Positions 34,696 through 43,568 of a stretch of DNA of 64,000 bases are shown in pieces. Within the stretch, counting starts at the first letter, position 1, and the number at the start of each line of letters is the position of its first letter. The DNA is taken from the NCBI RefSeq assembly GCF_000444995.1, contig NC_022049.1, positions 62,001 through 126,000 of the forward strand, given 5' to 3'. Under the pieces are notes generated by a model, which saw only the letters and a list, made by a program, of their open reading frames with translations, was not told the DNA's origin and searched no databases. The position numbers and the translations under genes are program-made. The stretch comes from Paracoccus aminophilus JCM 7686 (lineage in GTDB: Bacteria; Pseudomonadota; Alphaproteobacteria; Rhodobacterales; Rhodobacteraceae).

Positions 34696-34722
34696 TTGCC
34701 GCTTCAAATGCGAATGCGGCAA
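34696..34722. promoter_or_regulatory. Inverted repeat 2, putative LysR site
   Basis: TTGCCGC (34696-34702) and GCGGCAA (34716-34722) are perfect arms around 13 bases, midway between the divergent lyase and LysR genes. Confidence 0.55.
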
Positions 34723-34755
34723 GGTATATTGCACAGATTACATATTGAGGATGCC

Positions 34756-35694
34756 ATGCGTCTGGAATGGATCGAGGATATTCTGGCGGTCGCCGATGCC
34801 GGTTCGCTTGGCGATGCCGCCGCGCGCCGCCATCTCACCCAATCGGCCTTTTCGCGCCGGTTGCGCATGATCGAAGAGCAGATCGGGGTCGAGCTTTTTG
34901 ACCGCGCCCGCAAGCCCCTGCAGCTTCACGCCCCCGTCGCCAATGAGATCGCGCGGATGCGCCATCTCGCGCAATCCTTGCGCGAACTCGGCGCGGATCT
35001 GCGGCTCGGCGATGCCTCGGCGGGGCGGGTTTTGCTGATCAGCCAGCACGCGCTGGCGGCGGCGCTTCTGCCCGGAATGCTTGACGGGTTGCGGGCGCAG
35101 AATGGGCGGGTCTTCGTGCATCTGCGCTCGGAAAACATGCAGGAGTGCTACAACCAACTGCTGGCGCGGCGGGTCGATATCGCGGTGGTCTATGGGCTCG
35201 CCGAGATTGCGAGCCCGGTCTATGACCGGCTGATCGAGACGCAAGTGATCGGTCAGGACCGGCTGATCCCGGTCGCGGCGCCCCGGCTCGCGGCGGATCT
35301 CGGGCTTGGCGCACCTGAGGAGGCACCCACCACACCCGTACCGGGCGAGTTTGCTCCCGATCTGCCCTATATCGCCTATCCGCCCGAGGTCTTTCTCGGC
35401 CAGATCATGGAGCGTTTCCTGCTGCCCGAGGTGATGAGCCGGGGCGCGGCAAAGCCGCAGGCCGAGACCGCGCTGACGCTCGCCGCGCTGGAAATGGCGC
35501 GTCAGGGCATTGGCGTCGCTTGGGTGCCGCAATCTCTGGCCGCGCAGGCTGTGGCCGAGGGCAGCCTCAGCGATCTCTCTGCCCATCTGCCCGCACAGCC
35601 GCTGGATGTGCTGGCTTTGCGCCTCGATCGCGCGATGACCGGGGTGCGGGCCGAGGTCTGGGATTGGATCACGGCACCGAAGCCGCCGCGCTAA
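34756..35694 (+). CDS. LysR-family regulator of the lyase/racemase operon
   Basis: A 312-residue LysR protein with its winged helix at the N-terminus (WIEDILAVADAGSLGDAAAR, then LTQSAFSRRLRMIEEQIG) and a standard co-inducer domain. ATG 34756 with GAGG six bases upstream was chosen; an overlapping earlier ATG (34751) is out of frame. Divergent placement over a 106-base gap with two inverted repeats is classical LysR architecture and implies control of the lyase-racemase operon and of itself. Confidence 0.88.
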   Translation: MRLEWIEDILAVADAGSLGDAAARRHLTQSAFSRRLRMIEEQIGVELFDRARKPLQLHAPVANEIARMRHLAQSLRELGADLRLGDASAGRVLLISQHALAAALLPGMLDGLRAQNGRVFVHLRSENMQECYNQLLARRVDIAVVYGLAEIASPVYDRLIETQVIGQDRLIPVAAPRLAADLGLGAPEEAPTTPVPGEFAPDLPYIAYPPEVFLGQIMERFLLPEVMSRGAAKPQAETALTLAALEMARQGIGVAWVPQSLAAQAVAEGSLSDLSAHLPAQPLDVLALRLDRAMTGVRAEVWDWITAPKPPR

Positions 35695-35700
35695 AGCCCG

Positions 35701-37452
35701 TCAGAGAATCCGGCCAAGCACAGCGCCGGGCTCGACCGTCGCCCCGGCTGCGGTCAGGGGCTGCAGCTTGCCCGCGCGCGGCGCCGCGATCGGGGTCTCC
35801 ATCTTCATCGCCTCAAGCACCGCGACCGCCTGACCCTCGGCGACCTCCTCTCCTTTCGCGACCAGCCATTTGCCCAAAAGCCCGGCGAGCGGCGCGCGGA
35901 TCGCGCCCTCATCCTCCACTGCCTCGGGCGTAGGCGCCGCCACGGTCAGAGGCCCCGCGACCGCGCCAAGATGAGCGGCAAGCCGGGCGAGAAGTGCGGG
36001 GCCGAGGCCGATGTCATGGCGCTTGCCGTCGATCTCGACCGGGCCGCGCAGCAGGGTAGGCTCTGATGGGGCGACGCGCAGCGCGGCCTCCAGCGGCTCG
36101 GCGAAATCGGTCTCGATCCAGCGGGTATGAACGGCGAAATGTGCGGAATCGGTGAAATCGCGCGCCTGAACGACGGCGCGGTGGAAGGGCAGGACGCTCG
36201 CCGGGCCCTCGATCTCGAATTCGGCCAAAGCGCGGCTGGCGCGGGCCAAAGCGATCTCGCGGGTCGGGCCGGTCACGATCAGCTTGCCCATCAGCGAATC
36301 GAAGTTGGGCGGCACGAGCGAGCCGGTCTCGACCCCGCTATCAACCCGCACCCCGGGCCCCGAGGGCGCGCGCCAGCCGGTGATGCGCCCCGGCGTCGGC
36401 AAAAAGCCTCGGCCCGGATCCTCGGCATTGATGCGGAACTCGATGGCATGGCCGCGCGGCGCGGGGGCCTCGGTTATCGAGAGCGGCAGGCCTTGGGCGA
36501 TGCGGAACTGCTCGGCGACCAGATCGACGCCGTAAATCTCTTCGGTCACCGGATGCTCGACCTGCAGCCGGGTATTGACCTCGAGGAAGGAAATCAGCCC
36601 GTCCCCGCCCAGCAAAAACTCGACCGTGCCCGCCCCGGTATAGCCCGCCGCCCGGCAGATCGCGGCGGCGGCGGTGGTGATGCGGTCGCGCTGATCGTCG
36701 CTCAGGAAAGGCGCGGGGGCCTCTTCGACGAGCTTCTGGTTGCGCCGCTGGAGCGAGCAATCGCGCGTGCCAAGGACGACAACATGGCCGTGTTGATCGG
36801 CAATCACCTGCGCCTCGACATGGCGCGGGCGGTCGAGGAAGCGTTCGGCGTAACAGGCGCCATTGCCGAAAGCGGCCTCGGCCTCGCGGCGGGCGGCGTC
36901 GTAAAGTTCAGCGATTTCATCAAGATGGCGCGCGACGCGCAGGCCGCGCCCGCCGCCGCCAAAGGCCGCCTTGATCGCGACCGGCAGGCCATGGGTGCGC
37001 GCGAAAGCCTCGATCTCGGCGGCGTCCTTGACCGGACCATCGGTGCCCGGCACCAGAGGCGCGCCGACCTCGCGCGCAATGGCGCGGGCCGCGACCTTGT
37101 CGCCGAGGCGCGCAATGACCTCGGGCGCGGGGCCGATCCAGATCAGCCCGGCGGCCAGCACGGCCTCGGCGAATTCGGCGCGCTCGGAGAGAAAACCATA
37201 GCCCGGATGAACCGCATCCGCGCCCGCGCGGCGCGCGATTTCGAGCAGGGCCGGGATGTTCAGATAGGTCTCGGCGGGGCGGTTGCCGGGCAGAGCATAG
37301 GCCTCATCGGCGGCGCGCACGAAAGGCGCATCGGCATCGGCGTCAGCATAGACCGCGACCGCCGCAATCCCACTGTCGCGACAGGCGCGGATGATGCGCA
37401 ATGCGATCTCGCCCCGGTTGGCAATCAGGATCTTTTTCATCGTCGCGGTCAT
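35701..37452 (-). CDS. Biotin carboxylase with C-terminal biotinyl domain, 5-oxoprolinase-linked
   Basis: A 583-residue protein. The biotin carboxylase domain has [20 protein letters not shown], the ATP-grasp glycine loop [10 protein letters not shown] and the signature [18 protein letters not shown]. The C-terminal biotinyl domain carries EAMKM with the biotinylated lysine at K550. Its ATG overlaps the stop of the pxpBC fusion (ATGA). Carboxylases of this type accompany PxpABC in many proteobacteria and may provide the carboxyl-biotin used by the PxpC-like carboxyltransferase domain; that functional link is inferred. Confidence 0.88.
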   Translation of the reverse strand: MTATMKKILIANRGEIALRIIRACRDSGIAAVAVYADADADAPFVRAADEAYALPGNRPAETYLNIPALLEIARRAGADAVHPGYGFLSERAEFAEAVLAAGLIWIGPAPEVIARLGDKVAARAIAREVGAPLVPGTDGPVKDAAEIEAFARTHGLPVAIKAAFGGGGRGLRVARHLDEIAELYDAARREAEAAFGNGACYAERFLDRPRHVEAQVIADQHGHVVVLGTRDCSLQRRNQKLVEEAPAPFLSDDQRDRITTAAAAICRAAGYTGAGTVEFLLGGDGLISFLEVNTRLQVEHPVTEEIYGVDLVAEQFRIAQGLPLSITEAPAPRGHAIEFRINAEDPGRGFLPTPGRITGWRAPSGPGVRVDSGVETGSLVPPNFDSLMGKLIVTGPTREIALARASRALAEFEIEGPASVLPFHRAVVQARDFTDSAHFAVHTRWIETDFAEPLEAALRVAPSEPTLLRGPVEIDGKRHDIGLGPALLARLAAHLGAVAGPLTVAAPTPEAVEDEGAIRAPLAGLLGKWLVAKGEEVAEGQAVAVLEAMKMETPIAAPRAGKLQPLTAAGATVEPGAVLGRIL

Positions 37453-39050
37453 GGCTGGGCTCCGTCGGTCTGGGGGCTGATCTCGGCAAAGGGGGCGGTC
37501 GCGCGAAAACGCAGCCGCGCGCCCGGCGGGATCTGGGCAAGGAGGTCAAGGTGGTGCGCGGCCACGACCGCAATCACCGGATAGCCGCCGGTCATCGGAT
37601 GATCGGCGAGAAAGAGCACGGGCAGGCCCGAATGGGGCAGCTGGATCGCGCCGGTGATGCAACCCTCCGACGCGAGCTCGCGCTGATCGGTGCGGGCAAG
37701 CGGCATGCCGTCCAGCCGAATGCCGACGCGGCTCGATTGCGGCGTCACGCGCCAGTCTTGCGAGGTCAGCGCGGCCAGAGCCTCGGGCGTGATCCAGTCG
37801 CTGCGCGGCCCGAGGATGATGTCGAGCGTGACGGTATCGCCCGCACGAGGCAGCTCGGGCGGGCTCTCGGGCGGCAGAACCGCGCCCGCGCTCGCGCCTT
37901 GAAGCGCGACCCGCGCCCCCGCGCCAAGCGGTAGCGGCCCGAGCTCGGACAAGGTATCGCGCGCGGCACTGCCCAGCACCGGGGCCACGGCAAAGCCGCC
38001 GCGCGCGCCAAGATAGCTGTGCAGGCCCGCGCTTGGCGCGCCGATCTCGACCCGGTCGCCGGGGTTGAGCGCCACCGGCTCGTGCGAGGCGAAATCAAGC
38101 GCGCCATTGATGCGGATCGCGCAGGGCGCGCCGGTCACCGCAATCACCGCCGCCGAATTCGTCTCGAAAGCGAAACCGCCGCCGGTCAATTCAAGTGCCG
38201 CCGTGCCCGCCGCATTGCCGAGCAAGCGGTTGAGCTGGCGCAGCGCGCCCTGATCGAGCGCGCCCGAACGCGGCACGCCCTGCTCGGCCATGCCCTCGCG
38301 GCCCCGATCCTGATAAAGCGCGGCGAGCGGGGCGGCGCGGATCAGGAAGGCGTCGGAGGACGGGGGTGAGACCTGAGCGGCGGGCTGTGCCGGCACAGGC
38401 GCCACGCCCGGTGAACGCGCCTCTTGCGCGCAAAACCGCACCCGGTCTCCGGGGTGCAGGAGCGCGGGCGGGTCGCGGCTCTCGTCCCACATCGCTTGCG
38501 CGGTGCGGCCAAGCAGCTGCCAGCCGCCGGGGCTCGCCTTGGGATAGATCCCCGAAAAGCGCCCGGCCAAAGCGACCGAGCCCGCCGGGATCGCGGTGCG
38601 CGGCGAGGCGCGGCGCGGCACCTCCAAGGCGGGATCGCCGCCGGTGAGATAAGAAAAGCCCGGCGCGAAGCCGTTGAAGGCGACAGTCCACAGGCTCTCG
38701 CCATGGCGGCGGATGACCTCGGCGGTCGTAAGCCCGGTCAGGCGCGCGACCTCGGCCAGATCCTCGCCATCATAGATCACCGCGATCTCGTGGATCCGGC
38801 CTGCGGGGGGGCTGTTCGGTGCGCCGGGCGCGCGCCCACCAGGGGCGAGGCTTTGGATCGCGGCGGCGAGCCGGGCGGGCGTGGTCAGGCCGGGGTCGAA
38901 TTCGAGCAGTATCGTGCGCGCGGCGGGCATCTGCGCGCGCAGGCCCAGAGGCGGGGCCGCGCGCAGGGCCGCGTCAAGCGCGAGCGTGTCTTCCAGATCG
39001 TCAAGCTCGACCAGCAGCGCCGCCGAGCCGCAGGGCAGAAAGCGCATCAT
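37449..39050 (-). CDS. Fused 5-oxoprolinase subunits PxpB-PxpC (KipI-KipA / allophanate-hydrolase-like)
   Basis: A 533-residue fusion. Residues about 1-210 are PxpB/KipI ([33 protein letters not shown]). After a linker, the remainder is PxpC/KipA, the biotin-dependent carboxyltransferase fold ([35 protein letters not shown]). With PxpA these proteins use ATP to open 5-oxoproline to glutamate. Overlaps of four bases with both neighbours show a tightly coupled operon. In many bacteria B and C are separate genes, so the fusion is worth noting. Confidence 0.92.
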   Translation of the reverse strand: MMRFLPCGSAALLVELDDLEDTLALDAALRAAPPLGLRAQMPAARTILLEFDPGLTTPARLAAAIQSLAPGGRAPGAPNSPPAGRIHEIAVIYDGEDLAEVARLTGLTTAEVIRRHGESLWTVAFNGFAPGFSYLTGGDPALEVPRRASPRTAIPAGSVALAGRFSGIYPKASPGGWQLLGRTAQAMWDESRDPPALLHPGDRVRFCAQEARSPGVAPVPAQPAAQVSPPSSDAFLIRAAPLAALYQDRGREGMAEQGVPRSGALDQGALRQLNRLLGNAAGTAALELTGGGFAFETNSAAVIAVTGAPCAIRINGALDFASHEPVALNPGDRVEIGAPSAGLHSYLGARGGFAVAPVLGSAARDTLSELGPLPLGAGARVALQGASAGAVLPPESPPELPRAGDTVTLDIILGPRSDWITPEALAALTSQDWRVTPQSSRVGIRLDGMPLARTDQRELASEGCITGAIQLPHSGLPVLFLADHPMTGGYPVIAVVAAHHLDLLAQIPPGARLRFRATAPFAEISPQTDGAQP

Positions 39051-39823
39051 CGCGCGGGTGCCGAGGTGACGCCACCGGTCACGGGCGCCAGCGGCTCGCC
39101 CTCGGCCAGAAAGAGCGCGCGGATCCGCGCGGCCATCTCGACGGCGGCGGGGCTGTCGCCGTGCACGCAGATCGATTGCGCCTCGACCTTGACCAAGGTG
39201 CCGTCAACCGCCTCGATCACGCCCTCACGCGCGAGCCGCAGCATCCGCGCGGCGACCAGATCCGGGTCATGGAGCACCGCGCCGGGCAGGCGGCGCGGCA
39301 GAAGCTGGCCATCGGGCTGATAGCCGCGATCGGCGAAGGCCTCGCAAATGACCGCGAGCCCCGCCGCGCGGGCCTGCGCGACCAAGGGCGATCCGGCCAG
39401 CGCCATCAGCGCGAGCCGCGGGCGATGGGCGAGGAGGGCGGCAATCACCGCCTCGGCCTGCGCGCCGCCCTGCGCGATGACATTGTAAAGCGCGCCATGG
39501 GGTTTGACGTAAGTGACCCGCGTGCCCGCGACCTGCGCGAGCGCCTCGAGCGCGCCGATCTGATAGATCACGGCGGCGGTCAGATCCTCGCGCTCCATCT
39601 CGATGACGCGGCGACCAAAGCCCACCAGATCGGGATAGCCGACATGGGCGCCGACCGCCACGCCCTCGGCCGCCGCCCATCGCAGGGTCCGCAAAAGCCC
39701 CGCCGGATCGCCCGCGTGAAAGCCGCAGGCGATATTCGCCGAGGTCACGATCTTGAGCATCGCGGCATCATCGCCCATCTGCCAGGCGCCGAAGGCCTCG
39801 CCCATATCGCTGTTCAGATCCAT
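39047..39823 (-). CDS. pxpA: 5-oxoprolinase subunit PxpA (LamB/YcsF family)
   Basis: A 258-residue protein. [12 protein letters not shown], the metal or active-site block [28 protein letters not shown] and [12 protein letters not shown] are the conserved motifs of the LamB/YcsF family. It is the first gene of the minus-strand operon. Start ATG 39823 has GGGGAG upstream. It catalyses 5-oxoproline ring opening together with PxpBC. Confidence 0.93.
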   Translation of the reverse strand: MDLNSDMGEAFGAWQMGDDAAMLKIVTSANIACGFHAGDPAGLLRTLRWAAAEGVAVGAHVGYPDLVGFGRRVIEMEREDLTAAVIYQIGALEALAQVAGTRVTYVKPHGALYNVIAQGGAQAEAVIAALLAHRPRLALMALAGSPLVAQARAAGLAVICEAFADRGYQPDGQLLPRRLPGAVLHDPDLVAARMLRLAREGVIEAVDGTLVKVEAQSICVHGDSPAAVEMAARIRALFLAEGEPLAPVTGGVTSAPAR

Positions 39824-39893
39824 CCCGGCTCCCCCCGTCAGAGACCGCGCATCCAAGGCGGCGCGGCATTGGCTTTGCTTGGACTTGCCAAGA

Positions 39894-39926
39894 TTGTTCA
39901 ACAATGTAAATAAGAATGTTGAGCAC
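39894..39926. promoter_or_regulatory. Candidate GntR/FCD operator
   Basis: ATTGTT-C-AACAAT (39894-39906) contains TGTTCAACA, a match to the FadR-subfamily pattern GT-N3-AC. A related half, TGTTGAGCA, follows at 39918-39926. Both are between the divergent pxp operon and the FCD regulator. Confidence 0.6.
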
Positions 39927-39946
39927 TCTCTTCGGAAAATCCCGCC

Positions 39947-40609
39947 ATGTCGCCCGCCAATCCTACCGCCAGCCTGTCCGAGCAATTGGCCGACCAGATC
40001 CGCGCGCGTCTGGCCGAGGGCCGCCTGCGCCCCGGTCAGCGCCTGTCCGAAGTGGCGCTCGCCGCCGAGCTTGGCGCCTCGCGCAACAGCCTGCGCGAGG
40101 CCTTTCGCCTGCTCTGCCGCGAGGGCCTGTTGACCCATGCCGCCAATCGCGGGGTCTCGGTTTCGGTGCTGAGCGAGGGGCAGATCATCGACATCTACCG
40201 CGTGCGGCGGCTGATCGAGGGCGAGGCTTTGCGCCAAAGCTGGCCCGATCATCCCGCGGTCGCCACGATGGCCGCGGCGGTGGCCGAAGCGACGGCCTGC
40301 GCGGCGGCAAACGATTGGCCCGGTGTCGCGGCGGCGAACCTCGCCTTTCACGCGGCGATCGTCGATTGCGCCGACAGCCCGCGCCTGAGCGCGCTGCACC
40401 ACCGCCTGAGCGCCGAGTTGGGGCTCGCCTTTGCCCGCCTGCCCAATCCGCAATCCATGCATCTGCCCTATATCGCGCAAAACCGCGAGATTCTGGCGCT
40501 GGTCGAGGCCAATGACAGCGCGGCCGCCGCTGAAAAGCTCGCGCAATATCTGCGCCAATCGGAACGCGCGGTGCTGGCAGCCCATGTGACGAGCGGTGCG
40601 GAGGCCTAA
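39947..40609 (+). CDS. GntR-family regulator, FCD (FadR) subfamily
   Basis: A 220-residue regulator. The winged helix is [20 protein letters not shown], then [19 protein letters not shown]. The all-helical FCD domain has [10 protein letters not shown] and [18 protein letters not shown]. It is divergent from the pxpA operon, with a GT-N3-AC palindrome in the gap, so it probably represses 5-oxoproline catabolism and its own gene, with release by a carboxylate ligand. Confidence 0.9.
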   Translation: MSPANPTASLSEQLADQIRARLAEGRLRPGQRLSEVALAAELGASRNSLREAFRLLCREGLLTHAANRGVSVSVLSEGQIIDIYRVRRLIEGEALRQSWPDHPAVATMAAAVAEATACAAANDWPGVAAANLAFHAAIVDCADSPRLSALHHRLSAELGLAFARLPNPQSMHLPYIAQNREILALVEANDSAAAAEKLAQYLRQSERAVLAAHVTSGAEA

Positions 40610-40765
40610 GGGCTGAGACCTCACGGTCAAGCTCTGATTGCGCCAGTTTCTCTGCGCCAAGATGCTTGTGCTCGCGCGCGCGAATATGTTCATAGAAGGA
40701 AACAGGCCATTCCGCGCCGGCCCCTCTGGGCCAGCCTGGCCCCCCAGATCGAGTTGACGCCCGCC

Positions 40766-41314
40766 ATGATCAGACCCACGAAAGCCCAAATCGACGCGGC
40801 GATCATCGACCGGGCGGCGGGGCTTTTTGCCCGTCACGGCTTCACCCATACCTCGATCCAGCAGATCGCCGATGCGGTCGGCTATTCCAAGGCCGGGCTT
40901 TTGCACCATTTCCCGAGCAAACAGGCGATTTATGACGCGGTGCTCGACACGCTGCTCGCGCATACCCAAGAGGTGTCGGCCCGGGTGAGTGCGCTGCCGC
41001 CGGGGCGCGAACGCGATCTTGCGGTGATCGAAGCCGCCACCGATTTCAATTTCGAGCAACCGGGCATCGGCGCTTTGGGCAACTCCATCGCCGCCAGCAC
41101 CCAGCCCGACAATGAGCGGCTGAAGGCGATTGGCACGCATATCTATGCCTCGCTCGCCGTCGATCTGAGCGCGCCCGACCCCGAACGCCTGATCCGCATC
41201 TCGGTCGCTTTGGCCGGGGTCGGCATTGCCAGCTCGATGGATATCCCGATCGAGCTCAAACGCGCCTGGCGGCCTTTCATGATCGCGAGCGCGATGGGCG
41301 CGCTCGGCTACTGA
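40766..41314 (+). CDS. TetR-family regulator
   Basis: A 182-residue protein. The N-terminal TetR helix-turn-helix is [20 protein letters not shown], then [19 protein letters not shown]. The ligand domain is short and unassigned. Start ATG 40766 was preferred to an in-frame TTG twelve bases earlier. It stands alone, and its target is not apparent; the palindromes near 41554 and 42314 are possible sites. Confidence 0.85.
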   Translation: MIRPTKAQIDAAIIDRAAGLFARHGFTHTSIQQIADAVGYSKAGLLHHFPSKQAIYDAVLDTLLAHTQEVSARVSALPPGRERDLAVIEAATDFNFEQPGIGALGNSIAASTQPDNERLKAIGTHIYASLAVDLSAPDPERLIRISVALAGVGIASSMDIPIELKRAWRPFMIASAMGALGY

Positions 41315-41680
41315 GCCGAAAATCCAAGGCTATAGCCCGACAAACCCAGCCGAATGCGCGCGTTGTCCCCGCAGGAGACCCTGCGCGGATGGGCTCGCTT
41401 TGGCGCTAAAGGGCCGTGGATTTCCTAGATTCTAAGCGAGATATCTAGCGCAGAATATTGATATATAATCGCTATGCATAAGGTGAATGATCGCCTCTGA
41501 TAGCGCATGGCTCCTGTGGTCCGCGATGTGGTTTGGCTCAAAACAGGGTACAAACCGAATCGGTTGACACCAGACCATATCGGTCTATGACGAGCCCTGC
41601 CGCCCGTCAGGCCGATGCTGCACGACATGACAGCACAGGCTCTGGCGGGCGGTCCCGCAGCTCACACAGGAACAGATATT
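41315..41680. other. AT-richer regulatory gap upstream of the repeat lipoprotein
   Basis: 366 bases without a credible gene. 41420-41480 is unusually AT-rich for this genome and has CTAGAT (41425-41430) facing ATCTAG (41443-41448). A promoter/operator array follows at 41554-41591. Confidence 0.5.
41554..41591 (+). promoter_or_regulatory. Promoter with two-part operator for the repeat lipoprotein
   Basis: ACCGAATCGGT (41554-41564), nine bases, ACCATATCGGT (41574-41584). TTGACA (41564-41569) and TATGAC (41586-41591) at 16-base spacing form a promoter interleaved with the half-sites, so a bound protein would block transcription. A matching array lies at 43480-43510. Confidence 0.6.
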
Positions 41681-42256
41681 GTGGTCACCTCCCTTGGCTT
41701 TACCCGCGCCGCCTCGGTCTTTTGCTCGGCCCTGACGCTGTCAGGTTGCGTCACCTCCGCTCAGGATTTGTCACTCGCCCCCGCCGTCCCGTCGTCGCGT
41801 CAGGGCGGAATGGCGCCGCTTGCGCCGCCCGTCAGGATGCAGCCGGGCCGGGTCGTCGCGAGCCCCGCGCCGATTGTCGCAGCTCCGGTTGCGCCGATCC
41901 GTGTCGCTCCCGCGCAGATCGCCCCCGTGCAGGTGACGCCGCTTGCCCCGATGCCGGGCGGCGTGAGCGCCATGCCGATGCCCGCGCCGATGCTGCTCGG
42001 TCCGGGGCCGGGCGGCCTTCAGGCGCCGCTGGCCCCCGCGAGCGGGCGCTATTTCATCCAAAGCGACGGCAGCATTGGCGGCCCGAAGAAATCGGGGCGC
42101 TATTATGTCCGCAACGGCTATATCTACGGCCCGAAAAACAGCGGCAAATATTACATTGCCGATGGCATCATCTACGGGCCGAAAAGCGCGGGCCAGTATT
42201 TCATCCGCGACGGGATCATCTATGGCCCGAAGGGCGACATGCCCTGGATGAAATGA
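41681..42256 (+). CDS. Putative lipoprotein with four tandem 16-residue GPK repeats
   Basis: A protein of 191 residues from GTG 41681 (AGGA upstream; a longer in-frame start at 41615 is open). The N-terminus has a lipobox, LTLSGC. Next comes a long Pro/Ala/Val-rich region that would span the periplasm or act as a spacer. The C-terminus is four near-perfect units of the form SG-R/K-YY-I-x-DG-IIYGPK. I do not recognise the family. Repeats with alternating Tyr/Ile and Gly-Pro-Lys turns suggest a small beta-structured binding surface. It is likely regulated by a protein binding 41554-41584. Confidence 0.75.
   Translation: MVTSLGFTRAASVFCSALTLSGCVTSAQDLSLAPAVPSSRQGGMAPLAPPVRMQPGRVVASPAPIVAAPVAPIRVAPAQIAPVQVTPLAPMPGGVSAMPMPAPMLLGPGPGGLQAPLAPASGRYFIQSDGSIGGPKKSGRYYVRNGYIYGPKNSGKYYIADGIIYGPKSAGQYFIRDGIIYGPKGDMPWMK
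42041..42235 (+). repeat. Four tandem repeats encoding 16-17-residue units
   Basis: The units start at 42041, 42092, 42140 and 42188 and translate as variants of SGRYYVRNGYIYGPKN. The first unit has one extra residue. Units 2-4 are closest to one another. Confidence 0.85.
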
Positions 42257-42313
42257 CGCAGCCCCTCACGCAGTCGTGCCCTCGGGGCGGGCTTTCGCCC
42301 GTTCCCACAGCGC

Positions 42314-42347
42314 CGCACTAAACGTACATTGATGTACGCTTAACGGC
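42314..42347. promoter_or_regulatory. Long near-perfect palindrome upstream of the small lipoprotein
   Basis: The core CGTACAT-TG-ATGTACG is at 42323-42338, with symmetry continuing outward through TAA/TTA to GCCG/CGGC. It could be an operator or a hairpin. It lies about 75-105 bases before ATG 42421. Confidence 0.55.
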
Positions 42348-42420
42348 GCAACGGACTCACCCGCAAGACCAACCGCCCCGCGCGGGCCGGGCCAAAAACC
42401 GAAATGATGAGGCAATGGAC

Positions 42421-42639
42421 ATGATCAAAAACACCACCCTTCTGCTAGTGCTCGCGCTTGGCCTTGCCGCCTGTGGTCCGGGCCGCAACAGCCCGATGAA
42501 CAGCGCCGCGGTGCGCACGGTCGGCGGCGCGGCCGTGGGCGCGCTCGTGGCCGACAAGACCGGCGGGTCGAAAACCAAAGGCGCGCTGATCGGCGCGGTG
42601 GCGGGCGGCGTCTCTTGCGTGAACGGCAGCTGCTACTAA
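42421..42639 (+). CDS. Small glycine-zipper-like lipoprotein
   Basis: A 72-residue protein. The signal IKNTTLLLVLALGLAAC ends in a lipobox (LAAC). The mature part has a glycine/alanine-rich zipper-like segment (VGGAAVGALVA, KGALIGAVAGGV) and two cysteines near the C-terminus. GAGG eight bases upstream favours ATG 42421 over ATG 42415. It resembles small entericidin or osmotically inducible-type lipoproteins in general build only; the function is unknown. Confidence 0.7.
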   Translation: MIKNTTLLLVLALGLAACGPGRNSPMNSAAVRTVGGAAVGALVADKTGGSKTKGALIGAVAGGVSCVNGSCY

Positions 42640-42693
42640 GACTTTGAGGCCAACGCGGCCTGTCTTGCCCCCAAGGGCAAATTCGCGATGATG

Positions 42694-42731
42694 GACACCG
42701 CCCCCCAAGAACGGACAGGGCGGGCGGTGTC
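42694..42731. promoter_or_regulatory. Inverted repeat before the TetR gene
   Basis: GACACCGCCC (42694-42703) pairs with GGGCGGTGTC (42722-42731), ending 15 bases before the TetR ATG. It could be an autoregulatory operator or a terminator for the small lipoprotein. Confidence 0.45.
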
Positions 42732-42746
42732 ACCCCAAGGAGCGCC

Positions 42747-43316
42747 ATGGCCAAAGAGCGTCCGCAGATGCGCGCCGATGGGGCGCAGAACCGCCAAGCC
42801 ATTCTGGCCGCCGCCCGCGCGGTCTTTGCCGAGACCGGCACCGAGGCGCCGCTCGAGCTGATCGCCAACCGGGCGGGCGTGTCGCGTATGACGCTTTATC
42901 GCCATTTTCCCGACCGCTCCGAGCTGATCCTCGAAATTTTCGAGGCCAATATCGCTGAGTTCGAGACCTATGCGCAAAGCCATCTCGGTCAAGACGACGC
43001 GATTTTCGCGCTGCTTGAGCTGGTCGCTTTGGGGATGCACGAACACCGCGAGATGAGCCTCGCCGCCCATCTCAATCCGACCAGCCACCCGCGACTCTCC
43101 GTCATGAAGGCGCGGCTGGTCACGCTGCTTTTGCCCCATATGGCCGCCGCCGCACGCGCGGGGCTGATCGCCAGCACCGATCTGGCCAGCGATCTTGGGC
43201 TGATGCTCGATGCGATTGCCGGCGCGATGGCCTCTGTCCCCGAGCCCGAGCTTCATGCCCAGGCCGCGCGGCTGATCGCGCTGCTGCGCCATGGGCTTTC
43301 GGGCGGGGCAGGCTGA
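42747..43316 (+). CDS. TetR-family regulator next to the SpoIIM-like gene
   Basis: A 189-residue TetR protein. The DNA-binding domain has NRQAILAAARAVFAETGT and IANRAGVSRMTLYRHFPDRS; the C-terminal domain is typical of the family. AAGGAG lies six bases before the ATG. It sits between two genes that share the ACC-rich operator pair (41554-41584 and 43480-43510), making it the nearest candidate to bind both. Confidence 0.88.
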   Translation: MAKERPQMRADGAQNRQAILAAARAVFAETGTEAPLELIANRAGVSRMTLYRHFPDRSELILEIFEANIAEFETYAQSHLGQDDAIFALLELVALGMHEHREMSLAAHLNPTSHPRLSVMKARLVTLLLPHMAAAARAGLIASTDLASDLGLMLDAIAGAMASVPEPELHAQAARLIALLRHGLSGGAG

Positions 43317-43479
43317 GCGGCGGGCCGCGCGCCCCAGACCTCAAGGCATAGACCGACTGCGGACGGCCCGCGCTCCGCTCTCTTTCCCCACATCCCAGAA
43401 CTTCGGGCTTTTGCTCGATTGCTGACGGCTGAACTTTGCTGGCGAAACGGGTCTTGACCTCGGCTTTCGCACGACTTAG

Positions 43480-43510
43480 ACCGAAATGGTTGGTTACAGA
43501 CCGTTTCGGT
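43480..43510 (+). promoter_or_regulatory. Two-part operator upstream of the SpoIIM-like gene
   Basis: ACCGAAATGGT (43480-43490), nine bases, ACCGTTTCGGT (43500-43510). The two halves are inverted copies with one mismatch. Layout and spacing match the array at 41554-41584. Confidence 0.6.
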
Positions 43511-43568
43511 AGATTCGGAGACCAGCCCCTCCGAACACAACCCCCTCAAGATAAGGAAGACCCTCCGC

